From: Flavobacterium luminosum
GTDB lineage: Bacteria; Bacteroidota; Bacteroidia; Flavobacteriales; Flavobacteriaceae
Assembly (NCBI RefSeq): GCF_023635005.1
Contig: NZ_JAMLJM010000001.1
Location: 62,001-126,000, forward strand
Direction: 5' to 3'
Length of the DNA: 64,000 bases
Shown here: piece by piece, positions 1 to 7,071 of the stretch
How positions within the stretch are numbered: the first letter of the stretch is position 1
Layout of the letters: each line of letters begins with the position of its first letter
Program-made: the position numbers and the translations under genes
Notes under the pieces: generated by a model
Told to the model about the DNA's origin: nothing
The model's input: the letters and a program-made list of their open reading frames with translations, nothing else
The model's database searches: none

Positions 1-212
1 TTAAGCTTCATCGCTTTTTTGACAATTTGCTTGAATTGTTTATCTGCATTATCTGTTACCGAACAAGTATTGATAACGTAAATATCAGCTACCTCTTCGA
101 AATCAACGCGATCAAAACCTTCGTCCTGAAAATTACGGGCAATAGTAGAAGTTTCAGAAAAATTTAATTTACAGCCTAAAGTATAAAAGGCTACTTTCTT
201 TTTGTTTACCAT
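1..212 (-). CDS. mtaB: tRNA (N6-threonylcarbamoyladenosine(37)-C2)-methylthiotransferase MtaB, 5' part only
   Basis: A reading frame starting at the ATG complementary to 210-212 runs off the left edge; 70 codons are visible. It shows the N-terminal UPF0004 domain of radical-SAM methylthiotransferases, with TLGCKLNFSE at residues 11-20 and NTCSVTD at 48-54. Cys14 and Cys50 are two of the three cysteines that hold the auxiliary 4Fe-4S cluster. The short TLGCKLN start is typical of the MtaB branch rather than MiaB or RimO. MtaB thiomethylates t6A37 of ANN-decoding tRNAs in the cytoplasm. The radical-SAM CxxxCxxC motif and TRAM domain would lie outside the window. Family assignment is from motif recognition; the MtaB versus other MTTase distinction is likely but rests on the N-terminus alone. 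Confidence 0.85.
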   Translation of the reverse strand, partial: MVNKKKVAFYTLGCKLNFSETSTIARNFQDEGFDRVDFEEVADIYVINTCSVTDNADKQFKQIVKKAMKL

Positions 213-256
213 AGAATAGCTCAATTAATGAAATCGTTGTCAAAAAATTGAGGTTG

Positions 257-264
257 CAAATTTA
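257..264 (-). promoter_or_regulatory. -7 box of the mtaB promoter
   Basis: On the minus strand this reads TAAATTTG, a perfect TAnnTTTG flavobacterial -7 element, 45 bases upstream of the mtaB ATG. No well spaced TTG -33 element was found, so it is supported only by one box and position. Confidence 0.4.
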
Positions 265-366
265 ACTATAATTTTGAAATTAAAGACACCACAAATTCGT
301 AAATAATATTGCTTTATTTGTTTTTAGCCTTTTACTATTTTGTTTCATATCATTTAGACTAAAGAT

Positions 367-561
367 ATGGGTAGTAAAGTTTCAATGATGCATGTAATTG
401 AAAGTTCGTAAAGAACAAAGCATAAAGAAGCAAACTACATAGTAGAGATGGATGGTATTGGTTATATTGTAACTAAAGAAATTTATACTGACGTAGATAT
501 TAAGACTACACTTGAAATGTTAGTGGCAATCGAAAAAAAACCAGAAAAGAAAAAAACATAG
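367..561 (+). pseudogene. Small reading frame interrupted by an in-frame stop
   Basis: From ATG 367 a frame of 65 codons runs to TAG 559-561 but is broken by TAA at 409-411 (codon 15). After the stop the frame stays open and can restart at ATG 448, giving 37 residues that begin MDGIGYIVTKEIYTDVDIKT and end in a Lys-rich tail (EKKPEKKKT). The downstream part has a plausible alternating protein-like composition; the upstream 14 codons are weaker. It may be a decayed small gene, or only the 37-residue part may be real. I do not recognise a family. It is the only gene-like content in the 516-base gap between mtaB and the next gene. Confidence 0.3.
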
Positions 562-660
562 AATTATTTGGTAAACTTTATTGAGCCTTTTTTTACCATT
601 TAACTGTACTTCTAATTGACCATATTTTTGAAGTTAAAAAAATTTAAATAAAAATAATAC

Positions 661-668
661 TACATTTG
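661..668 (+). promoter_or_regulatory. -7 box upstream of the carboxylase-like gene
   Basis: TACATTTG fits TAnnTTTG exactly and lies 60 bases before the ATG at 729. The nearest TTTG (627-630) is 30 bases upstream, longer than the usual 17-23, so the -33 element is doubtful. It would drive the two-gene unit 729-3716. Confidence 0.4.
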
Positions 669-728
669 TGAAAAGTTAAAATATTTATACTTTTATTGTT
701 TTCTTTTTAAAAAAATTAGCGCTATAAA

Positions 729-2003
729 ATGCAAAAAACCAAAAAATTAGTCTCTTCAAGATATATAAGTTATTTCAGACTTGCATTTTCAGTTCTAATG
801 ATACCTCAGATTTATAATCTTGTACCTCATATTCATGAATTAGAAAATTCTTGTATTGTATTTCACTACCCAGGATTAGATTTTATTGAAGCTTATAGTC
901 ACACCTTTATTGACATAGTTGCTGGAGTATCTTATTTAAGCGTCTTTTTACTAGGATTAGGTAAATTTCCAAGATTAGGAGCAATGGGCTTTTTAATAAC
1001 CTTTAGCTATCTCTTCTTAATAGATATTTCTTTTTACAATAACCATTATTACCTATGGTGCTTGATAGCCTTTTTATTTCTTATAGTTGATCAGAAAAAC
1101 TGGTTACCGATATGGAAATTTCATAAAAAAGAAGATCTTGCATTTCAAACAGACATAAAAAATTATGTCGTTTTTGGCTTGCTAATTTCAATTGTATATT
1201 TTTATGGTGGAATCGCAAAAATAAATATGGATTGGTTACAGGGATATCCAATGAGATTAATGACATCTTCAAAGAATTATCCTTATCCTGACTTTCTTGG
1301 TTACTTCTTTAGCTATTTTGGATTAATATTTGACTTATCAATTGCTTTTTTATTGTGGTATATTCCAAAAAATAAATTACTTATATTTATTGTAATAAGT
1401 TTTCATTTATCTAATTATTTCCTATTTAATATTGGGGAATTTCCTCTAGTAATGCTAGCAACTTGGCCGTTATTTTTAGTAATTTCAAAATTCTTGAAAA
1501 AACACTCATTTATAGAAATGATTGGACCTATAAAAATTAACTCCATTAGATCGATAACGCTATTTTGTTTTTTTACTATCCAAATTATTTATCCCCTGAG
1601 ACCCATTATCTTCGGCAAGGATGTCGCTTGGAATCGTCAAGGTTACAATTTCACTTGGCGTATGATGCTAAATAATTATAAGCCTATCTATTTTCAATTT
1701 TTAGTTTCATTCGAAAATCCCAATTTAAACTATCATGTAGATTTTTCAAAATTATTGACTTATAGACAGTTTTATCATGCTTACCATGATCCCTACTTAA
1801 TTTGGCTTTTATCTCAAAAATTAAAAAAAGATGCTGTTTTAAAATACGAAGATAAAGAGGTTAAAATCTACTGTAAATCATTGTTTGAATTAAATCAACA
1901 CAAACCTCAAGAATTAATAAATAGCAATATTGATTTATCGGTAACAAAATACAATCACTTTAAAAAAAATAATTTCGTCAACAATTTTAACCAAGATTAC
2001 TAA
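729..2003 (+). CDS. HTTM-domain membrane protein resembling vitamin K-dependent gamma-glutamyl carboxylase
   Basis: A 424-residue protein with several hydrophobic helices in its first 290 residues and a soluble tail, the pattern of the HTTM domain of vitamin K-dependent gamma-carboxylase (VKGC). Two signatures match the human enzyme region by region: NNH at residues 104-106 (human N-N-H160, in WNNHSYL) and AKINMDWLQGY at 163-173, whose Lys164 lines up with human Lys218, the base that deprotonates vitamin K hydroquinone. The C-terminal WNRQGYNFTWRMM segment is also typical. It is much shorter than animal GGCX (758 residues) and lacks most of the lumenal domain. Its stop is three bases before the start of the secreted protein at 2007, so the two are very probably co-transcribed. 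Membership in the HTTM/VKGC superfamily is fairly sure; carboxylase activity is not shown. Confidence 0.75.
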   Translation: MQKTKKLVSSRYISYFRLAFSVLMIPQIYNLVPHIHELENSCIVFHYPGLDFIEAYSHTFIDIVAGVSYLSVFLLGLGKFPRLGAMGFLITFSYLFLIDISFYNNHYYLWCLIAFLFLIVDQKNWLPIWKFHKKEDLAFQTDIKNYVVFGLLISIVYFYGGIAKINMDWLQGYPMRLMTSSKNYPYPDFLGYFFSYFGLIFDLSIAFLLWYIPKNKLLIFIVISFHLSNYFLFNIGEFPLVMLATWPLFLVISKFLKKHSFIEMIGPIKINSIRSITLFCFFTIQIIYPLRPIIFGKDVAWNRQGYNFTWRMMLNNYKPIYFQFLVSFENPNLNYHVDFSKLLTYRQFYHAYHDPYLIWLLSQKLKKDAVLKYEDKEVKIYCKSLFELNQHKPQELINSNIDLSVTKYNHFKKNNFVNNFNQDY

Positions 2004-2006
2004 TTT

Positions 2007-3716
2007 ATGAAAAAAAATACCCTATTAACCTTTATGCTTTTAACTGTCCAAATGATAACTGGACAAATTTCTAATAATCAAATAAATTATGAATTAAGAG
2101 TTGACCAATGGAGGCAAACTTGTGATAATGATGTTTTAAGCACCGATGATAACGAAGTTCGAATTGGCCTAACATCTGATAATAATACTGGTGGCACAGC
2201 AAGTTGGACTAGTGGCGGCAATGGAGCAACATGTGGAGGTAATAACTATGTACGTAGATGGCAAGCTGATGCTCCTTCAACTGTAACAAATAGCAACACA
2301 TTACTTTATAGTTGTCTTGACAGGACTAATAATGCAAATTCATTCACAATTAATCATAGTTCTTGGGAGGAAGATGGTAGCTATGATTGCGATCCGTCTG
2401 GTGATGCATGTCAATCCTTTGGTAATTGGGATATTACATTTAAAAGTGCTACTAAAACACCAAATCGATTTTGGGCTAATAACGGAACTGTCAATGTGGC
2501 AAGTTTTGTAACTGGCCAAAGTGGAGATTTTTCAGCCAAAACTGTCTGGAGGTATACAAACGGCAACTCCTGTGAGAATGCCCTTGATTTTGGTACTCTG
2601 ACATCGGGTGTCATAAAAACGCATACTAACGCAAATCTTGCACCACCAATAGGAGCTAGTGCTAATATGGGTTATACTAATTTGCTTGGTAATACTGCAC
2701 CTGATGTTTATTACCGATTTACCGTTACTAAAACTAGTACTGTAATTATTTCAACAGCTAACGCTGGAACTAATTTTGACACTTATTTAAGATTGTATGA
2801 TTCTACTTCTTGTGGCACACAAATAGCATTCAATGATGACTACGGAGGTGGAATTACTTCAACTATTAATATAATACTATGTCCAGGTACATATACTATC
2901 CTTGTAGAGGGATTTAATGTTAATGCGGGAGATTTTGCACTAAGCGTATTGGCTACTAATTCTCCATTAGTTGCAAACACAATTAGCGGTATCTCAAATG
3001 CAACTACAGTTTGTGCTGGTTCAGATCCTGGTAGTTTTGACACCTCTGTAGTTTCTTCTGGTGGTAATCCAACTTTGGCATACCAATGGGAAGCCTCTAT
3101 AACAAGTAATAATTCAGGGTTTGCTTCCATTGCAGGTGAAACATCTTCAACCTACGACCCTTCAACAATCTCTCAAACAACTTGGTTTAGAAGAAAAACA
3201 ACAGATGCCTGTGGAACCATAGTATATTCAAATGTTATTCAAGTCGTTGTGAATCCTATCGATAATAATATCACACAATTGACTGGTGTTTTAACTGCTA
3301 ATCAAACTGGTGCAACTTATCAATGGTATGAATGCCCAAATACTTTACTAACAGGCGAAACTAATCAAGATTTTTCACCAACAACTCCAGGTGATTACAA
3401 GGTAAAAATAACTGTAGGCTTTTGCGTAACTGAATCAGCTTGTGAAACTGTGACAGTTTTAGGAAACGAATATTTTACATTAAATAATGATTTTATGATA
3501 TATCCTAATCCAACAAACGAATTTATATATATAAATTCAACTTTTGATAGTCAAATTATCATTGTAAATCAATTAGGGCAAACCGTAAAGTCTATAATGG
3601 TAAAATCAAACATTGAAAATAAAATAAATGTAGAAGATTTAGCTGATGGAATGTATATTGTAAAAGGATTAAATGGTTCCATAATTCTTTCAAAAAAATT
3701 ACTTATCAAAAAATAA
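2007..3716 (+). CDS. Secreted protein with PPC-like and Ig-like domains and a type A T9SS sorting domain
   Basis: A 569-residue protein with a signal peptide (residues 1-20, ending MITGQ). Residues about 21-180 form a Cys-, Trp- and Asn-rich region I do not recognise. About 186-316 resembles a bacterial pre-peptidase C-terminal (PPC) beta-sandwich (DVYYRFTV, FDTYLRLYDS, GTYTILVEGF). About 325-485 looks like two Ig-like/PKD-like modules (YQWEASI, YQWYECP). The last 75 residues carry the type A T9SS signal, with IYPNPTNEFIYI near 494 and a C-terminal GSIILSKKLLIKK, so the product should cross the outer membrane by type IX secretion and be anchored or released. No catalytic domain was recognised. 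It follows the HTTM/carboxylase-like gene by three bases and may be its partner or substrate; that link is inference. Confidence 0.75.
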   Translation: MKKNTLLTFMLLTVQMITGQISNNQINYELRVDQWRQTCDNDVLSTDDNEVRIGLTSDNNTGGTASWTSGGNGATCGGNNYVRRWQADAPSTVTNSNTLLYSCLDRTNNANSFTINHSSWEEDGSYDCDPSGDACQSFGNWDITFKSATKTPNRFWANNGTVNVASFVTGQSGDFSAKTVWRYTNGNSCENALDFGTLTSGVIKTHTNANLAPPIGASANMGYTNLLGNTAPDVYYRFTVTKTSTVIISTANAGTNFDTYLRLYDSTSCGTQIAFNDDYGGGITSTINIILCPGTYTILVEGFNVNAGDFALSVLATNSPLVANTISGISNATTVCAGSDPGSFDTSVVSSGGNPTLAYQWEASITSNNSGFASIAGETSSTYDPSTISQTTWFRRKTTDACGTIVYSNVIQVVVNPIDNNITQLTGVLTANQTGATYQWYECPNTLLTGETNQDFSPTTPGDYKVKITVGFCVTESACETVTVLGNEYFTLNNDFMIYPNPTNEFIYINSTFDSQIIIVNQLGQTVKSIMVKSNIENKINVEDLADGMYIVKGLNGSIILSKKLLIKK

Positions 3717-3724
3717 TTAAAGAT

Positions 3725-3780
3725 TTTAAAAACACAAAAAATGCTAGCTTTTTAAAGCTAGCATTTTTTGTGTTTTTAAA
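3725..3780. terminator. Bidirectional terminator, perfect 27-bp inverted repeat
   Basis: Arms 3725-3751 and 3754-3780 are perfect reverse complements around a 2-base centre. The GC-containing core (atgctagctt) is flanked by A and T tracts on both sides, so it can terminate both convergent genes (2007-3716 plus and 3788-4960 minus). Confidence 0.9.
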
Positions 3781-3787
3781 AATAACA

Positions 3788-4960
3788 TTACTCCTTTCTA
3801 TATTTCTTCGTTTCTTCAAAAACATGCTCTAAGATTTTCGCGTCTACTTCAGTAAAATCCACATTCCGACGTGACATTACTATTTTAGCTGTTTGAAAAG
3901 CTTTGCTAGTCATATATGTTGTGAATCCAGACGCACCGCCCCAAGAGAAACTAGGCACGAAATTTCTTGGAAAACCACTACCAAAAATATTGGCAGACAC
4001 TCCTACTACCGTTCCTGTATTGAACATAGTATTAATACCACATTTACTGTGATCTCCCATCATTAATCCGCAAAACTGCAAGCCTGTTTTAGCAAATCCC
4101 TCGGTTTCGTAACTCCACAACTTAACCTCTTCATAATTATTTTTTAAATTCGAATTATTGCTGTCGGCACCAATATTACACCATTCACCCAATACCGAAT
4201 TTCCTAAAAAGCCATCATGCCCTTTGTTCGAATACCCAAATAATACCGAATTATTAACCTCTCCTCCAATGCGACTATGAGGCCCTACTGTTGTGGCTCC
4301 ATAGACTTTCGTTCCTAGTTTCACTTGCGCTTCTTCGCACAAAGCAAAAGGGCCTCTAATGACTGAACCTTCCATTATTTCGGCGTTTTTACCAATATAA
4401 ATAGGTCCTGTAGAAGCATTTAAAGTCACAAACTCTAATTTAGCCCCCTCTTCTATAAAAATGTGTTCTGGCGCTATTACATTAACACTTTTCGGTATCG
4501 GCTGCGAAAATCTACCTTCAGTAATTAAATCGAAATCTTCACGAAGCGCAAGATCATTCTTAGAGAAAATATCCCAAGTATGTTCAATTCGGATACAATC
4601 TTTGGTGTAATCAATGATATCAAAGGTTTCAAAATCGATTTCCTGATTTTCTTTGCTGTAAAAAGCAATTACTTCGTCATTATAAAAAATCGCCTGATTT
4701 ACCTCAAGGTTTTTGATCATTTCAACTAAAATATCATTGGGCAAAAAAGAAGCATTAATCATAATGTTTTCTTCCATTTCCACCATTGGATATTTATCCA
4801 TCAAATATTCCTCCGTTAGCGTTGTAGTAGTATAACCCAAATGCTTTTCCCATTTCTCACGAATTGTTAAAATTCCCACACGGATATCAGCTACTGGACG
4901 AGTAAAAGTAAATGGAAGCAGTGCGTTTCTAACCGTTCCATCAAATAATATATAGTTCAT
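3788..4960 (-). CDS. GlmU-like sugar nucleotidyltransferase / acyltransferase, Bacteroidota type
   Basis: A 390-residue protein beginning MNYILFDGTVRNALLPFTFTRP, the characteristic start of the alternative bacterial GlmU-like family of Bacteroidota. The N-terminal half (about 1-180) is a divergent nucleotidyltransferase-like domain without the usual LxAGxGTRM loop. The second half (about 190-360) has hexapeptide repeats of a left-handed beta-helix (IGKNAEIMEGSVIRGPF, VGPHSRIGGEV, IGADSNNSNL), as in acetyltransferases. The expected role is making UDP-GlcNAc for peptidoglycan and surface polysaccharides from glucosamine-1-phosphate in the cytoplasm. Which of the two reactions it performs cannot be settled from sequence. 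It is a single gene between a terminator and rpmE. Confidence 0.75.
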   Translation of the reverse strand: MNYILFDGTVRNALLPFTFTRPVADIRVGILTIREKWEKHLGYTTTTLTEEYLMDKYPMVEMEENIMINASFLPNDILVEMIKNLEVNQAIFYNDEVIAFYSKENQEIDFETFDIIDYTKDCIRIEHTWDIFSKNDLALREDFDLITEGRFSQPIPKSVNVIAPEHIFIEEGAKLEFVTLNASTGPIYIGKNAEIMEGSVIRGPFALCEEAQVKLGTKVYGATTVGPHSRIGGEVNNSVLFGYSNKGHDGFLGNSVLGEWCNIGADSNNSNLKNNYEEVKLWSYETEGFAKTGLQFCGLMMGDHSKCGINTMFNTGTVVGVSANIFGSGFPRNFVPSFSWGGASGFTTYMTSKAFQTAKIVMSRRNVDFTEVDAKILEHVFEETKKYRKE

Positions 4961-5044
4961 TGTAATTCATTTTAAAGAAATCAAAAATAAGGAAATTCTG
5001 AAATACTCATTTGAAATCATTCGCAAATTTTGAAAACTAGATCA

Positions 5045-5075
5045 AATAAAAAAAGCCCTGCTATTGCAGAGCTTT
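5045..5075 (-). terminator. rpmE terminator
   Basis: Stem 5052-5061 / 5066-5075 with a tatt loop and one mismatch-type position; read on the minus strand it is followed by a T-rich run. It lies 22 bases after the rpmE stop. Confidence 0.75.
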
Positions 5076-5096
5076 AAAAATATTTTGAATTCCTTA

Positions 5097-5348
5097 TTAT
5101 TTTTGGAATTTAGCGTATTTGGTTTTGAATTTGTCGATACGACCAGCTGTATCAACCAATTTAGATTTACCTGTGTAAAAAGGGTGAGATGTTCTAGATA
5201 TCTCCATTTTGAATACTGGGTATTCTACACCTTCGTGAACGATGGTTTCTTTTGTTTCTACTGTAGATTTAGTAATAAAAACGTCATCATTTGACATGTC
5301 TTTAAATGCAACTAATCTGTAATTTTCTGGGTGAATTCCTTTTTTCAT
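5097..5348 (-). CDS. rpmE: 50S ribosomal protein L31, type B
   Basis: An 83-residue protein starting [17 protein letters not shown], with the L31 core [29 protein letters not shown]. It is the type B (YkgM-like, zinc-free) form: the cysteine ligands of zinc-binding L31 are absent. L31 bridges the two ribosomal subunits. The gene is monocistronic, with a strong promoter about 110 bases upstream and its own terminator, leaving an untranslated leader of about 100 bases. The leader could carry ribosomal-protein autoregulation, but I saw no recognisable structure in it. Confidence 0.95.
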   Translation of the reverse strand: MKKGIHPENYRLVAFKDMSNDDVFITKSTVETKETIVHEGVEYPVFKMEISRTSHPFYTGKSKLVDTAGRIDKFKTKYAKFQK

Positions 5349-5455
5349 GATAAATCTTTGTTATGTTTTGTTACCTTGGATCTTGATGCTTTTTTTCAAC
5401 TAAAAGGTATCGATTTACAGTAACTTTTATTACACTTCTGTTTTAATTCAGGGTG

Positions 5456-5485
5456 CAAATTTACAACTATTTTTTAAATATCAAA
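5456..5485 (-). promoter_or_regulatory. rpmE promoter, both boxes
   Basis: On the minus strand TTTG (5482-5485), an 18-base spacer and TAAATTTG (5456-5463): a full match to the flavobacterial TTTG-N17/23-TAnnTTTG consensus. Confidence 0.75.
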
Positions 5486-5542
5486 TCATTACGTCAGATT
5501 TTTTGATTTTACACACTCAATAAACAAAAGTTTATTTATTCC

Positions 5543-5550
5543 TATATTTG
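5543..5550 (+). promoter_or_regulatory. -7 box for the DUF4199 operon
   Basis: TATATTTG, exact TAnnTTTG, 21 bases before the ATG at 5572, which predicts a leader of about 15 bases. TTG at 5513-5515 is 27 bases upstream, somewhat far for a -33 element. Confidence 0.5.
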
Positions 5551-5571
5551 TAAGCTAAATGAAATTATCGC

Positions 5572-6090
5572 ATGAACGAAATTATTAAGAAAAACGGAAT
5601 TCTGTTTGGAATTATTATAGGAACTGTAGCTATTTTATTTCAAATAATCATTTACGTTTCTGGAGAAGCACTATACAAAAATGTTTATTTAGGTTTTTTA
5701 TTTACTACTTTGTACTGGGTCATCCGAATCTACCAGGCCAACAAAACCAAAAAAGAACTGCATAATGTTATTACTCTCAAAGAAGTTTTCACTACTTTAT
5801 TAATATCGACTTCTATTGGAATCTTAATTTCGGTGAGTTTCAACTACGTATTTTATAATTTTGTTGCAACTGATTTAAAACCTGAAGTAAATAAATTCAT
5901 GAATTTAAAACAGTTAGACATTCAAAAAATGTTCAATAAAGGCAATCTCGATGAAGACCAGATTCTGAATTTCGACAATTTCGCCTTTGGCACTTTATTT
6001 AAAGGAGCTGTTTTTTCTATTTTAATAAGTTCAATTTTTAATTTAATTTTGGCAGCTATTTTCAAAACAAAAACATCAAATCAGTACTAA
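5572..6090 (+). CDS. DUF4199 domain membrane protein
   Basis: A 172-residue protein with four hydrophobic stretches: about 9-29, 36-52, 72-98 and 142-163. The short loop after the second holds basic residues (YQANKTKKE), and between the third and fourth lies a charged extracytoplasmic segment. This is the DUF4199 pattern found throughout Bacteroidota. Function is unknown. Its TAA directly abuts the GTG start of the glycosyltransferase at 6091, so translation of the two is probably coupled and the protein may assist that inner-membrane enzyme; this last point is inference from gene order. Confidence 0.75.
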   Translation: MNEIIKKNGILFGIIIGTVAILFQIIIYVSGEALYKNVYLGFLFTTLYWVIRIYQANKTKKELHNVITLKEVFTTLLISTSIGILISVSFNYVFYNFVATDLKPEVNKFMNLKQLDIQKMFNKGNLDEDQILNFDNFAFGTLFKGAVFSILISSIFNLILAAIFKTKTSNQY

Positions 6091-7050
6091 GTGAATATTT
6101 CCGTAATCATCCCTTTACTTAACGAGCAAGAATCATTACCTGAATTAAGCTCATGGATTACCAAAGTCATGGACGCCAATCATTATAGCTATGAAGTTAT
6201 TTTTATTGATGATGGCAGTACTGACAATTCTTGGAATATCATAGAAGATTTATCCCGAAAAAATTCAGCATTCAAAGGAATACGATTTCTGAGTAATTAT
6301 GGGAAATCTCAAGCCTTACATGCTGGTTTCGCCAAAGCGGAAGGAGACGTAATCATCACGATGGATGCCGATTTGCAAGACAGTCCGGATGAAATTCCTG
6401 AACTGTACAACATGATTATCCAGAAAGGTTACGATTTGGTTTCAGGCTGGAAGAAAAAACGCTATGATAGTGTTGTAGCCAAGAATTTACCTTCTAAATT
6501 ATTCAATTGGGCTGCCCGAAAAACTTCTGGTGTTCAGTTAAATGATTTCAACTGTGGACTAAAAGCTTACCGAAAAAATGTGGTAAAAAATATTGAAGTT
6601 TCAGGCGAAATGCATCGATACATCCCTGTTCTTGCCAAAAATGCAGGTTTTAAAAAAATAGGTGAAAAAGTAGTTATTCATCAAGCCCGAAAATATGGTG
6701 AATCTAAATTCGGAATGAATCGTTTCGTTAATGGATTCTTAGATTTAATTACCATTTGGTTCCTTTCTAAATTCGGAAAAAGACCTATGCATCTTTTCGG
6801 ACTCTTAGGAACCATCATGTTTTTTATAGGTTTTGTTTCGGCTGGTTATATTGGAATTATGAAACTTTGGAAATTATATGTTTCCAACCAAGAAACCATT
6901 TTGGTTACAGATAATCCATGGTTTTACATCTCACTGGCTACCATGATCATTGGAACTCAATTATTTCTTGCCGGTTTTTTAGGAGAAATTATACTTCGTA
7001 CCAAAAACAATGAGGAACGTTATAAAATTTCGGAAGAAATTAATTTATAA
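6091..7050 (+). CDS. Family 2 glycosyltransferase, polyprenyl-phosphate sugar type
   Basis: A 319-residue GT-A glycosyltransferase of the DPM1/GtrB/ArnC type. It starts at GTG 6091, directly after the previous stop. The N-terminal motif ISVIIPLLNEQESLPEL is followed by IDDGSTDNSW and by DADLQD, with Asp92 and Asp94 as the nucleotide-sugar and metal site. Two C-terminal membrane helices (about 233-255 and 277-302) anchor it in the inner membrane. Such enzymes move a sugar from a nucleotide donor to undecaprenyl phosphate, supplying it for periplasmic glycosylation or lipid modification. The downstream phosphosugar mutase and ABC exporter fit a small envelope-sugar operon. Donor sugar unknown. 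Confidence 0.85.
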   Translation: MNISVIIPLLNEQESLPELSSWITKVMDANHYSYEVIFIDDGSTDNSWNIIEDLSRKNSAFKGIRFLSNYGKSQALHAGFAKAEGDVIITMDADLQDSPDEIPELYNMIIQKGYDLVSGWKKKRYDSVVAKNLPSKLFNWAARKTSGVQLNDFNCGLKAYRKNVVKNIEVSGEMHRYIPVLAKNAGFKKIGEKVVIHQARKYGESKFGMNRFVNGFLDLITIWFLSKFGKRPMHLFGLLGTIMFFIGFVSAGYIGIMKLWKLYVSNQETILVTDNPWFYISLATMIIGTQLFLAGFLGEIILRTKNNEERYKISEEINL

Positions 7051-7071
7051 ATCATTAATGCTACGGTAAAA

